Assembly (NCBI GenBank): GCA_944739405.2 | Contig: OX123200.2 | Span: forward strand, 8,386,761-8,450,760 | Source of the DNA: Euclidia mi | Lineage: Eukaryota > Arthropoda > Insecta > Lepidoptera > Erebidae | Reading direction: 5' to 3' | Length of the DNA stretch: 64,000 nucleotides | In this document: piece by piece, positions 12,641 through 23,479 of the stretch | Numbering within the stretch: the stretch's first letter is position 1 | How the letters are laid out: the number at the start of each line of letters is the position of its first letter | Notes under the pieces: generated by a model | What the model was told of the DNA's origin: nothing | Seen by the model: only the letters and a program-made list of their open reading frames with translations | Database searches by the model: none | Translations under genes and position numbers: made by a program

Positions 12641-13185
12641 ATCCCTATTTAACCGTGTCCACCATACACAACAGATGTGACGTGCCCGCCGATACAAATA
12701 TATGTGAGCTAGCTTATTAACATCATTTTACAAACGAAAAAGGCAACTTTAGTATTTCTCATATTTTATTGGAGAAACAACTCTTCATCAAAAATACTGT
12801 TACGCACACCAGTAAACAACGTTAAATAGTAAATTACTACTCAATCGATATTTTATTTCAATATCACTCGGAAAATAACAAGCCCATGTTTCATTCACGT
12901 AACTAAAAACATACAATTTTGCACCAATTATTAATATTGGAAAGTCATTTGGGTGTTGGGTTCGGACACACGCAATCTGATACGAATCGTTTCAAACGCA
13001 ATGGACTTTTATACCATTTTTAGAGAAATAACTCGAAAAAAGCTATTGTTTATTTTTTTGCTTGGCTGTACGTAGTTAGGGCGATTGATTAATATGTAGT
13101 TGTAATGAAATATGTCGTGTATTTTTATAAATATTGCTTTACTTTAGTAATAAACGGCGTTACAATTATAAACTATATACCACAA
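12641..13185. other. Non-coding stretch
   Basis: AT-rich; nothing recognised. Confidence 0.35.
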
Positions 13186-13380
13186 CGAGGCAGCGATACT
13201 CGTAGCCTAGTGGAGATACCAACGGACTGCCATGCAGAGAGTATCGGGTTCGAAACCACGGCGCGCACCACTGACTTTGCGAAGTTATGTGCGTATTAAA
13301 TTGTTAATTATCGCTTGCCCCGTGGCTCGAAGAGCACGCTAAACGGATAGCGCTGAGAAAATGATTATGATGATGAAATT
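13186..13380 (+). mobile_element. tRNA-derived SINE
   Basis: The A-box-like TCGTAGCCTAGTGGAGA is followed by the B-box-like GGGTTCGAAACCACGG. Then come GTGCGTATTAAATTGTTAAT, TATCGCTTGCC and a GATTATGATGATGAA tail. The same body follows the tRNA-like head at 17690-17985 and, inverted, at 52213-51687. Confidence 0.6.
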
Positions 13381-13767
13381 TTATAAAAAAGTTCTTCAGT
13401 ATCTGTGTACTTTTTACCTGGAGACCCGTTGCATAAAAATAGTAATTTTCCAGTTTAAAACCATCTGTACCCACTTTCTATACCCGAACTTTATCACTTT
13501 TACGAATCTCCAACAATACAATCATTCACACCATCTTCACAGATAATTTCACACAAAGCAGAGACGATAGGTATAGTATCGTCGGCTACATAGCCAGACA
13601 TTGATGTCGGCAGCGAAGAGGGACGGAGCTTCCGACACCTTTGATCCGTACACTGATAAGAGAGGACAGGTGTCTGAAAACGGGCATGTTACATGAATGC
13701 TGCTTAAGATATAACTAGTATTAAAACAAAGATTTGTTTAAATTCCTCGTTTAATATTTATTCACAT
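13381..13767. other. Non-coding stretch
   Basis: AT-rich; nothing recognised. Confidence 0.35.
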
Positions 13768-13768
13768 A

Positions 13769-13964
13769 CTAGATGAGCCCGCAGTGACACCCGCGTTATT
13801 TAGGGCTACTGCTCCGCTCCCTTGGCTCATAGCGTGATGTTATATAGCTTATAGTCTTTCCCGATTAATAGGCTATCTAATTCTGAAATATTTCTTCCAA
13901 TCGGACCAGTGGTTCCTGAGATTAGCGGGTTTAAGCAAACAAACTCTTCAGCTTTATAATATAA
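13769..13964 (-). mobile_element. Short non-autonomous Helitron
   Basis: It begins A-CTAGATGAGCCCGCAGTG and contains TTTAGGGCTACTGCTCCGC, GTGATGTTATATAGCTTATA and ATCGGACCAGTGGTTCCTGAG. It ends in AACTCTTCAGCTTTATAATA. On the minus strand this is the common lepidopteran TATAAAGCTGAAGAG...CTAGT miniature Helitron. It abuts a second Helitron at 13965. Confidence 0.7.
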
Positions 13965-14128
13965 CTAGAAGTCGCCAGCGGTTTCGCCCGCGTTAATTTA
14001 AAGCCTTTCTCTTGAATCATCCTATCAATTAAAAAACCGCACTAAAATCCGTTTCGTAGTTTTTAAGATTTAAGCATACATAGGGACAGGCAGACAGAAT
14101 CCAGATTTTGTTTTGTACTATGTAGATA
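13965..14128 (-). mobile_element. Second Helitron-like element, back to back
   Basis: It begins CTAGAAGTCGCCAGCGG followed by TTTCGCCCGCG and ends near GTACTATGTAGA. On the minus strand that gives a TC start, a GC-rich CGCGGGCGAAACCGCTGGC block near the 3' end and a CTAG terminus. Its 3' end touches the 5' end of the neighbouring copy. Confidence 0.5.
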
Positions 14129-14149
14129 GTATACGCTCTCACTATCATA

Positions 14150-14247
14150 TTATACCTGCACTACCCTAGGTTGATTGGCAGGGAATGCCTTAAGTCCGTG
14201 TATGTACCGCATTTCTGTATTGCAAGCAGTTAAATAAATAAATAAAA
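14150..14247 (+). repeat. LINE 3' tail (RTE-like)
   Basis: GGTTGATTGGCAGGGAATGCC, TTAAGTCCG and a tail of (TAAA)n at 14231-14246. I recognise this as a common lepidopteran RTE-type 3' end. Confidence 0.4.
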
Positions 14248-14653
14248 CGCCAGGTATATACTAACATTTCTCATATCATAAAGCCTTTCGCTGTCCACTG
14301 CTAGACATAGGCGTCTCCTAATATATGTACAGTCGAGCAACTTCCCGCTAGACCACCGGGCGAGAATCGCTCCGCAAGTCATCGTCGCTTCCAGTGCTAC
14401 TTTACACGCACATTGACACTCTTATACAAAACCAGTTTCTAGTCTATGAGCGATCCAAGGGAACTTTTTTCAAACTGGTCCACCGCCGACTTGTTTGATT
14501 GTACGTCACAAAAGCATTATAAGTCCAATCTCTAGTAGCCACATCATGGATATATCAAATATATGGGACCGGCCGTAAAACTACATCTATGCAATTCTAC
14601 ACTTTAAAATGTTACCACACTATGATTACTTGTCTAAAAAGGATCACCGTACT
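14248..14653. other. Non-coding stretch
   Basis: Nothing recognised before the GC-rich element. Confidence 0.3.
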
Positions 14654-14667
14654 AAATGTAATTTTCC

Positions 14668-15194
14668 TTTTTTTTATGTCGGGTTGGAAAATCCTCATGG
14701 AGTCCCTCCGCTCTGGGGGGGAAGGGCGAAGGGGACTGTCAGACTCTTACTGACTAAAAACCAACCCGTGTTCCTCATGTACCCGTGTGTCGGAGGATCG
14801 GGTATCGCCGAAGCATTCCTCGCTACCCGCCGACGGGTATTGGCCCGCCAGATGGTCAGGCGGGCCCCGAACAAAACCCCCTTGGCGGCGGATGAAGGTG
14901 TTGGTTCCTCTGCGGCCCCACCGCGACGCAACGATGGTGCGCCCCCATTTGGTGCGGGAGATAGGGCGCGCCGCAACGCAACACCAACACGCCTCTCCTC
15001 CCGCGACCGCGCCCGACTGCGAGGGATAGAAGAACTGTCCCTCGCACCCGAACTATTGGATGCATCTTGCGCAGGCCTCCGTCAAGCCCACGCGGAGTGT
15101 CCACTCCTGGGATCTCGTTTAGCTTCACCGTGGGTAACCTAACCACGGTTACTGAGCCCCTCCACCACGACAAGGTGGAGATCCAACGGGGGGG
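14668..15194 (-). mobile_element. GC-rich non-LTR or SINE-like insertion with target duplication
   Basis: AAATGTAATTTTCC occurs immediately left (14654-14667) and right (15195-15208). The insert is strikingly GC-rich against AT-rich flanks. On the minus strand it starts CCCCCCCGTTGGATCTCC and ends CCAACCCGACAT followed by an A-run, which is the order expected of a poly(A) retrotransposon with a G-rich 5' UTR-like body. Reading frames on both strands (up to 177 codons) reflect the low AT content; none shows a domain. It could be a LINE 5' region that transposes alone, or a processed non-coding RNA. Confidence 0.65.
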
Positions 15195-15244
15195 AAATGT
15201 AATTTTCCTCATGTAAGGATCATTTTCCTTAATTTCATACATAA

Positions 15245-15423
15245 CTACCTGACCCGGCAAACTTCGTACCGCCTAACAGTCTATCCTTTATTTATTTTTT
15301 CTCTCTTTAAGAACCATCTTCGTACTTCAAGGAATATTATAAAAAAAAAATGCGAAATCGGTTCAGCTGCTCTCGAGATTTGCGGTTAGCAACACATTCA
15401 GCGATTATTTTTTATATTATAGA
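15245..15423 (-). mobile_element. Degraded Helitron
   Basis: CTACCTGACCCGGCAAACTTC at the left end matches the ACTAGCTGACCCGGCGAAC terminus of the 8270-8449 copy. The right end TATTATAGA gives a TC start on the minus strand. The terminal CTAG has decayed to CTAC. Confidence 0.5.
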
Positions 15424-15659
15424 TAAATTTCCATGTTTCTATTCTAAAACCGTGTATAATCATTCAACGCCACATAACAGATCGACTGAGCTCTTCAGAC
15501 GTCTAAACGAACATAGTAATATGACACGGTTGAGATCAATTAATGTTTTGGCAACGAGATCTGGCAACCAAGCTCTTAAGATTGAGTCATCAGACGATGC
15601 TGGTTATAATGAATTATTTTATCTTTGAGATGTTTGTAATTCGTTTGTTTATCCATTAT

Positions 15660-15775
15660 GGCAATAGGCTCGCCCCCTATTACATTGGGACCGAAACATA
15701 ACTGGCGAAGTGTGGGTGTGTAATACACCTCTGCCTACCCCTACGGGGATAAAAGGTGTGACGTTAGCTTATGTT
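15660..15775 (+). mobile_element. 5'-truncated SINE
   Basis: GCAATAGGCTCGCCCCCTAT, ACTGGCGAAGTGTGGGTGTG and CTACCCCTACGGGGATAAA match the 9618 and 28617 copies, including the conserved hairpin-like CCCCTNCGGGG. A degenerate TTATGTG tail follows. Confidence 0.65.
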
Positions 15776-15876
15776 ATGTGTAAACATAATCTATTTACTA
15801 CGCTTATAATACCTTACGGTCGGTCCCAATAGGTATATGATCTATCCATAGATTTGGAAATTAGAAATACATATTA

Positions 15877-16081
15877 CTAGATGAGCGCGCGGTAACACCC
15901 GTGTTATTTAGGGCTACTGCTCAGCTCCCGTGGCTCATAGTGTAATGTTATATAGCCTACAGCCTTCCTCGATAAATGGGCTATCTACCAACGAATTTTT
16001 CAAATTGGTCCGTTAGTTTCTGAGTTTTTCTTTCAACCAAACAAACAAACACACTCTTCGGCTTTATATATTAGTATTAGA
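15877..16081 (-). mobile_element. Short non-autonomous Helitron
   Basis: It runs from A-CTAGATGAGCGCGCGGTAA to ATATATTAGTATTAGA. On the minus strand it starts TCTAATACTAATATATAAAG and ends GCGCGCTCATCTAG before T. Internal TTTAGGGCTACTGCTCAGC matches the 13769 copy. It is 205 bp with canonical TC/CTAG ends. Confidence 0.75.
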
Positions 16082-16179
16082 TTTGACATATTTTGTATGG
16101 AGCTTATGTCAAATATGCATGTCTTATCTCTAAATCTATGAATAGATCGGATATTGAATGCGGCGTTTAGAAAGTTTAG

Positions 16180-16327
16180 CCGCCGTACTTAAATTTTCAA
16201 TTGTCTTCCATAATACATATATACCGTGCTGACATATCACTTACTCGAAACGAAGGTACGTGGTATTAACCCCAAAAGTTAAAATTACCACGAAAGTTTA
16301 AATTCCGTTAGCCGGTGGCATCCTCTA
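16180..16327 (+). mobile_element. Degraded Helitron 3' end
   Basis: TTCCGTTAGCCGGTGGCATCC followed by TCTAG-TT resembles the GTAGCTGCTGGCGTCCTCTAG end of the 45086 family. The rest is too diverged to place the 5' end. Confidence 0.3.
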
Positions 16328-17232
16328 GTTATTCAATAAACAGACAGAAAGCACCCAGACTGGAAACAACAGTTAGTTAATTACACAACCTTGTATTTCA
16401 AGTCCAAAATTGGTCCTTACGTAGATACGTAAGTTCCTTACGTAAATACAAAAGTATTAAGATTAGTATCTACTTACAAATCACTTGAATTTAATTCTGT
16501 CAATAACTGTGTATTGGCATTCCTTCTTAGTTTTACAAACTAATTACATAATGTGATTCTTTACCAAAAATCTTTAAGTTATTGTTTTTGCACTTTTCGT
16601 TAATACTTTACTGTACCGTTTCTTATATTTTCACCCTCTTCTTTACTTCAAAATATTTTTCTAGAACTTGCAAAGTAATACATTTACTATTAAAGAGTTC
16701 TTTTAAGAAAAACATATTTTTGTCAACTTTGTATTAGATTGGGGATTTACGCAAAATCCCAGAGCATTACCAATGGTAGGATTTTATGAAATTGATCCAT
16801 TTTGTGGTAGACTTTCCGTTCAAAAAGGTGAAAATTTATAAGATACACAACAACACCTTAGCTGAAAAATTGGTTACTTTGAACACAAAAGCTTTTCCTA
16901 AGATATTTCAAAATAGCTCACAACTCACAACTTGTAACATATTTCTGCTCCGTATTCGGCTAGCTTAGGTAAAACTTACTTCTGATGGTAACTGTAAGGG
17001 ATGGTAAGCTGATATGAAGGTTCGGTCGCCTATGGTTGATGATTTAATTTCGAGAAATGCTCGCACTATATTCGACTGTGGTAGGTACGCAAATATCAGA
17101 ATATGACTAGCCAACTAACGTCGTGGAACGATTGGTTCGATTTTAATATTATTTTTGTTTTGGCTAGCCATATTAATCGTAAAAAGCTAAAGGCATATCG
17201 CGCTATGAACCACGAGCGGAGCAGTAGTCTTA
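16328..17232. other. Non-coding stretch
   Basis: AT-rich. A Helitron-like scrap (GGAGCGGAGCAGTA order) lies near 17185-17235. No exon was seen. Confidence 0.35.
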
Positions 17233-18242
17233 TGGCGCTGATACACCTGAACATTCACTTATAACAGAACAACGAGCATTCGCCGTTTTTTGATTTGTCA
17301 AACCGAACATTTTCACGATCATTCTAGCGAACACTCTAAATTCAAATAGTCCGTAGTATATAGAAAAAAATATAGAAATCGTACTACAACAACAGTTTTA
17401 CCCAATATATTTACTTCAGTTTCACTTATGAATTATTTCTAGAGTAAGAGTAAGATACATAAACAAATGACGTTTCTAAATAATAAAATGCAGACTTTAA
17501 TTTGAATAACATTTTAATAAATCACACAAGTGTCTGTTACTACGTTCAAACATAATAATCGATATCGAGAGTTTATCAACATTATATTGAAATTAATTCT
17601 GAGTAAACCAAATCTAAGGATCTATTGTAAACATTATCGGTATTTTATCTATATTTATTCTGAGTATATAAGCAGCGATAGCTGTGTGGAGAGACCGACA
17701 GACTGCTATGCAGAGGGTCTCGAGTTCGAATCCACGACGCGCAGTGACTTTTCGGAGTTTTGTGCGTATTAAATTGTTAATTATCGCTTGCTAATCGGTG
17801 AAGGAAAACATCGTGAGGAAACCTGCATGTCTGAGAGTTCTCCATAATGTTTTCGAAAGACATGTGAAGTCTGCCAACCCGCACTTGGCCAGCGTTGTGG
17901 ACTATGGCCTTACCATTCTCATAGTGAGAAGACGCCCGTGCCCAGCAGTGGGACAGTATAAAGGGCTGATGATGATATTCTGAGTATTCCCGTCAATAGT
18001 CAAGTTAAAATTAGTGACAATCTACGATGATTCTTCCCTAGATTAAAATCATAAGTCAAAATGAAGTAAAAATATCGGGTTTAAGCGCCATTGTAGCACG
18101 AATTCTATGTATTATCTTTATTCTAAGGCTCGCCCGAATGTTCGTGAGAATGCTTGCTAAAACACACTCATTTGTTTTGTAACATTCGCGAGAATGCTCA
18201 TTACAGGTGAATGCTCAAGTCTATCAGCGCCTTTAAATAGCG
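17233..18242. mobile_element. Candidate TIR element carrying a SINE
   Basis: GGCGCTGATACACCTGAACA at 17234 and its diverged inverse near 18232 (TGCTCAAGTCTATCAGCGCC) face each other about 1 kb apart. The similarity extends inward for roughly 80-100 bp (CATTC/GAATG motifs). A tRNA-derived SINE sits inside at 17690-17985. No target duplication was identified. Confidence 0.35.
17690..17985 (+). mobile_element. tRNA-derived composite SINE
   Basis: The head GTGTGGAGAGACCGACAGAC is followed by a B box (CGAGTTCGAATCCACG). Next come GTGCGTATTAAATTGTTAAT, AACATCGTGAGGAAACCTGC, CTGAGAGTTCTCC and GCCAACCCGCACTTGGCC. It ends with CCCAGCAGTGGGACAG and GGGCTGATGATGAT. This is the fullest plus-strand copy and shows how the truncated tails elsewhere connect to the tRNA-like head. 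Confidence 0.75.
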
Positions 18243-19466
18243 CCAAGTTCAGTTAGTCCAAAATAAATCTACCTTGTCTTGAACTATGTAATTTATTTCA
18301 CAATCTTTACCTACCACACCTGGCAGCTGCATACATAATTTAGAAGTAAAAATGCTACTAAAACAATTTAATACTAACATTCTACTATCCTTTATCTTCC
18401 GAATCGACCGTAGTACTGACGTATCTCTTTGAAGTTTGATATAATCGATTAATTCTGCGAAACGTTTATGAGTGTGTGTGGTCAATTGATCTTGGCTTTG
18501 TTTCTATGAGAGAGATCTTCATACGCTTGTTCATATGTGATTCAGGGGTTATTTTTACTCCTTTTTCTAAGGTGTATTGGTGAGCTTATATTCAGTGTTG
18601 ATGTAATTATTGATCATATGGATTCGGCTTTGTCCGATCGCGTTTGTAACCGGTTGGAGATAGCTCGCCGAGATAATATTTAACAATGTTAGTAAGCGAA
18701 GTCTTACTAACATTGCTACTAACTAGTCTACAATTCAATTTTAGACGTCAATATAAAGATTTGTTCTATATAGTCTCGATAGATCGAGTTGGTGCAAAAG
18801 ATTTTTTGAACCACGAATTACTTATTCGTGGTTTAAAATATCAGCATACATACAGCACAAATGCTCGTTTCTTACTGCACTTCTAAAAGGCAGAATGGGA
18901 GATAATGCCTATGACATTAAGTCTGCCTGCACATCTGTGTCTAAATATAATGAACTCAGAATTATCATTTTTATTATACTTAACCTAAAAAAAAACCGAG
19001 TTCATTGTATTCGTTGCTTGATCTTGGTAGCATCCACCAGCGCACAGAAAGGGTTCAAAGACTTTTTTAGTTTTCACAATACGTATTTAAAATATTGAAT
19101 AAGTATTTGAATTATTTAATACCTAATTATCTGAATATTTTAAAAAGAGATGAAGCTCGAATTTTCTTAGTTTTTGGCAAGAAAAGCAAATAACAGACAT
19201 GTTTTCCTTGTTCGAAGTCACAAGACCTAATTCACTGTTGACTAAGAAAGATACTTACGAATAGGTGAATTATATTTTAATTAGGTACAATGCAATAAAT
19301 ATGCTGGCTCATGCAAAGACAGAGCTGGCCAAATACCCGATGCATTATAATTATGTTAGTGTTTAGACTATTGCTGCTTGAAGAATAGTTCTTGCCTGAA
19401 TTCAAGGAACTGTTGATATATCATTATGTGATTGTCGCAATACATGTCGCATATATATAGTCGGAG
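18243..19466. other. Non-coding stretch with two short hairpins
   Basis: Perfect palindromic hairpins lie at 18684-18715 (13-bp stem, CTTACTAACATTG arm) and 18809-18833 (10-bp stem, AACCACGAAT arm). No gene was seen. Confidence 0.4.
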
Positions 19467-20177
19467 TGCTCAAGGTTCCTAGGTGAATAAGAAGTGAAGC
19501 TTATAGCCTGACCTGACTGACCTGAAAGCATAGCGAGTATCGGCATCTGTATTTTGGTGCGATTGTTTAATTGATACATTTCGATGACATATTCTTATTC
19601 ACTAAATATTTGTGTCATCGAAGACTACATAAGTGAATTCAATGACCTAGGGTATCGTGTGAGGTGTATGTACCCATTTTCTATAACGCTGAATGGATGG
19701 AATAATTAATTATTTAAATGGCAATATATTTTATAGGAACATCAATCAATGATGTTGCTATAATGTATTACCAGAGACGATGTAAACTGAACACTATCAT
19801 ACAAAATGTAGTGCTGCTGGAATTTCTAGCGACTAGGCAAATTTATAGCCTAATCGCCGCTGTTTTATAAGTGCCTGTTAAATTAACATGTCAGGTAGCT
19901 CATACAAATATCGTTCAAATTTTAAATTTATCTGGAATATAAGTTCCTAATTAACTATCCAAAAGTGGTGTAAATAGCCCTTTATTTAGGTACTGATAAG
20001 ACTGATTGAATGTTTACACAATCTTTTTATAAATGCTGGTTCGTAATCTGTTGAATATAATATATAAAATGGTCTTGTTTCCTATTTCAAAAAATCCAAA
20101 AGCATTTTATGTGTACTGAACAAGGAATTTAAAACAACTTTTAAGCTTTTCCTTGAGAGATAGTTGAATGTTATTAA

Positions 20178-21229
20178 ACCCCCACGTGATTACAGCACGC
20201 ACGGTCGTGCTCTAAAAAGTCGTCCTATTGGTCGCGGATTTTTTACGTTTTGTTTTACTTAAACCAAGAAACGAAAGTAGTAATTATTAGAATAGTTCAT
20301 ATTCTATGCAACTAAAACGTTTTAGAAGGGTGAGGGAAACGAAACGCGCCAAAAATATTGAAATATAATTATCTGTGTCTCAGTTGCGAAAGCGTCTGCC
20401 ATTGTTGTGTTTTGTTCCGCGATCTTTATAATAAAAGTTGTCTTGTGGAAGAAACCAGTGAATATTTTATAAAGATACTTATAAAGATTTACTCAGAAAT
20501 AAATAAATATTAATTGTGAAGTGACATTATTCGTGACAAAGACACGAAATACAGTGATAAAAGGCAAAAACTTTTTAGAAGGGCTATTTCTACTCTTGAA
20601 ACTTGCTATTTTCGTAATAGTTTTATGATAAATACTCTTTTAATAGTTATGAAAGACATAAAAGTACCCAGATTATTTATCTGAAAACATATTTTAGCAA
20701 TTAAATACTAGTATTGTTGTAGATTTTCACTGTTATCGTGTTTCAAATGGTAAATAATTCACAGCCACAGTGTTCGTTACAGTAACATGGCGGCCTGGCA
20801 CGGCGAACTTTTTATTACGTGTTCGGATTATAATTTTTTTAGTGGCGTTAGATTCATTTGTCACAAATAAATAATGTATTGTGTGAAAACCTAAAGGTAT
20901 ATGTGATAATGTTTTTGTGTTTATGAACCAAACAAGTAATGAAATTCATTTATATGTGATGAAATGTTTGTGCGAACGAGTGAAAAAAAAACAAACTTCT
21001 AAGTTTGTAAGCCTGTTTTGCCGGAAAGATGAGTATTTAGTTGTAATTAATGTTATTATTATGATAGCTGATTTAATACCCAACACAATGATATGCAATT
21101 TATGTAATATAAATATATAAAGGTGTCATAATTAATTTTTTTCCGGTAACCTATGCCAATGAAAATTTGCAGCAACGTGACCTTTCGCACTTGTGGCACT
21201 TTGTCTTTAGTTTGATCGCACCTCAAGGG
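20178..21229. mobile_element. TTAA-bounded block, piggyBac-like non-autonomous element
   Basis: TTAA flanks both ends (20174-20177 and 21230-21233), and copy B of the duplication (near 23047) lacks exactly this block. The ends are ACCCCCACGTGATTACAG and CGCACCTCAAGGG; the right end inverted (CCCTTGAGGTGCG) shares the CCC...GTG pattern with the left. The subterminal GCACGCACGGTCGTGC echoes motifs in the piggyBac element at 49318-50908. There is no long open frame. It could instead be a host promoter region deleted from copy B. Confidence 0.45.
20380..20440 (+). promoter_or_regulatory. Possible initiator-type promoter
   Basis: TCAGTT at 20380-20385 matches the arthropod initiator. It is preceded by ACGCGCC and followed by a relatively CpG-rich AAGCGTCTGCC. 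It lies in the block present only in copy A. It could be a transposon promoter or an upstream start of the RGK gene; no splice link was demonstrated. Confidence 0.2.
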
Positions 21230-21606
21230 TTAATTTAAATTAAAAGTAAAAATTGGCAGTGATTTGTCGACGAGAGAAATGCTATAACGATTGTATTTGA
21301 AGAATAAACTTCGCTGGAGTATTGCTTAGTTAAGTAGGTTTCCAACTTGCAAAGTAATACTGTTTTAGAGGTGATGGATAAAATAGCTCAATGGTATCCT
21401 AACATTGAATAAGAAAGGTTAATGATCGTCAAAGTATTAGCCTTTTTATCGTGTAAACAATGGCTTGTTTAATTTTTATATGTCAAGCATATCAAACCAA
21501 TGAATACATATTATAAAATGAAGTTCGTATCTTTGTCTGTATGATCTCAATAAACTCATAGACTCCCGGACAGAATTTTGTACGGTTTTCACCAATAGAT
21601 AGTGAG

Positions 21607-22506
21607 TTCCTGAGGAAGTTTTGGTGCATAACTCACAAGGGTGGAGCCGCCGGCGAAATGTTGGTTTAAGCGTCGAGCATTTGTTACTTGGACTCTGACT
21701 CGGGAAAAGAATATGTGTGATGTAAAACTGTTCCGAAAAACGGAGAATTTATAATATTAGTAGGGATATACGAAAAGTCGTGACAATATTTGGCAAAAAC
21801 GAAAATACCGAACAATAAAATAAATTAAGCTATAACAAATCTTATAAATGATGATGCTAACGAAAAAATAAATGTTAAATTATATTTTAGTTTTCACACG
21901 CTAACAGCTTGCTACAAGAAAAATAATAACAAGGGTTGTTAAATATAATTGTGGAATGGTTTCCATAATAGCATTTTAACAACCCTTGTGTAAACAAGTT
22001 CTATGATTGTTCTTTAATTAAAACGTCGACTCCAAGCCATTTTCTTAGGGAAAAAACTATTTCGGTATTCAAATTCCGGACTCCGAAATCAGCTAATCGA
22101 AATCCAACGTTACACCGTTACATCAAAATCGACAGTGTCTTGAAATAAGAAAAGTCCCTGTGATGCCATCGTAAAGCTTCTAATTGCTTTTATCCTCCCA
22201 ATTTTGTGGGAAAATATTGTGAATCTAACGACAGGTATAAAGACGGTTAAGTAGTATTAATTCAGCTCGTTTATGGGACGGTTGAAGTGGTTGTCGCATA
22301 AAGTTTTACTGCCCTCACGTTACCTTTTAGGGAAAGTTCAGTGAAAGCTCTGAAGAAATAAAAACTCGCTCTTTGAAGATTGTACAGATATCTGAATGCT
22401 TTTATAACTTACTGATGTCACCTGTCTGGCTATAAACAATTGTGTTTACGACCCACATTCTATTAAAGATAGTATCAAGTTAGTTTATTGGAGGCTAGTG
22501 TCTGAG
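21607..22506. other. Non-coding stretch
   Basis: Apart from the hairpin element at 21929-21993, nothing was recognised. Confidence 0.35.
21929..21993. repeat. Small inverted-repeat element
   Basis: AACAAGGGTTGTTAAA on the left and TTTTAACAACCCTTGTGT on the right are inverted copies around a roughly 30-base centre. It looks like a tiny MITE or a solitary palindrome. Confidence 0.45.
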
Positions 22507-23412
22507 AGCTCAAGGTTCCTAGGTGAATGTAAAGTAAAGCTTATATCCCGATTAAGCTGAAATCACTCCTGGTATGGTCTAACTGCTTAATTAATGCGAT
22601 AACATATTTTTATTCGTTTAATATCTAGTTATTTATGCCACCAAAACTACGTACTTGGATTCAATGACATAAGGTATCTGTCAACCCTTTGGTTAAAAGT
22701 AAGACCCGTTTCCTATTACGCTGGATTGAAGGAATGATAAATGAAAGGTCAATATATTATAAGAACATCACTCAAAAACTTAGGATGAAGAATAGTAATA
22801 TTTACCACCGACAATATAAAGTGAACACTATCATGCTAAATGTAGTGCAGCTGCAGTTGCCGCATTGACAAATAGCTTTGAATGTTTATTTAATGTTCTA
22901 TCAAATACTGGTTAAATTCTGTTTAATAGTTGCACTATTGCTGCGCTGCAGTTTCTGATTTCAGAAGAGCAAAATGCTTTTTATACGAATTGTACAATCA
23001 GTTTAAAATAACTTTTAAGCTTTTCCGTTGCAAGATGGTTGAATGTTATTTTAAATTAAATGTAAAAATTGGCAGCGACTTCTCGACAAGAGAAATGCAG
23101 TTGCAATTGAAGAATAAACCTTGTGGGAGTAACTGCTTAGTTAGGTGGGTTTCCATCTCGCTTTGCGGTAAAGTAATAATGTTTTACAGGAATTGGATAA
23201 AATATCTCAATGGTAGTAGTAGTATCATTGAACGAGAAATGTTTGAGATCATCGAAGTGTCAGTCAATACCTTGTTCGCTTTTCTCATTTTTTTACTTTC
23301 TATTCATACATGTTAAAAAAATGAAGTACTCGGCTGCTTCTGCATGTATGATCTCAATAAACTCAAAGAGTACCGAATGGATTTTTGTACGGTTTTCACC
23401 AATAGATAGTAA
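22507..23412 (+). repeat. Duplicated segment, copy B (uninterrupted)
   Basis: This is the counterpart of 19467-21606. At the position of the copy A insertion it reads GTTATTTTAAATTAAATG without interruption. A 128-codon frame (22930-23316) crosses it but is not conserved as a protein in copy A, so I do not call a gene. Confidence 0.65.
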
Positions 23413-23479
23413 GTTTGTATAAGTTCGCAAACCATCGGTTCAACCACATGGTAACATACAATCATATATTCGTCCATGT

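Larger units (their letters stand above)
19467..21606 (+). repeat. Duplicated segment, copy A (interrupted)
   Basis: From TGCTCAAGGTTCCTAGGTG onward this segment aligns in order with 22507-23412. Shared blocks are TGAACACTATCAT, AATGTAGTGC, AACTTTTAAGCTTTTCC, AAAAATTGGCAG, GAGAAATGC, CTCAATGGTA, ATGATCTCAATAAACTCA and ACGGTTTTCACCAATAGATAGT. Copy A contains a 1052-bp block (20178-21229) that copy B lacks. The copies are clearly diverged, so the duplication is not recent. Confidence 0.65.

Noticed and set aside
14609..15260. Frames of 177, 134 and 93 codons on both strands
   Set aside because: They overlap each other inside one GC-rich retro-insertion and cross its boundaries; low stop-codon density explains them.
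22930..23316. 128-codon plus-strand frame in copy B
   Set aside because: The aligned region of copy A is not open in the same frame, so there is no sign of protein constraint.
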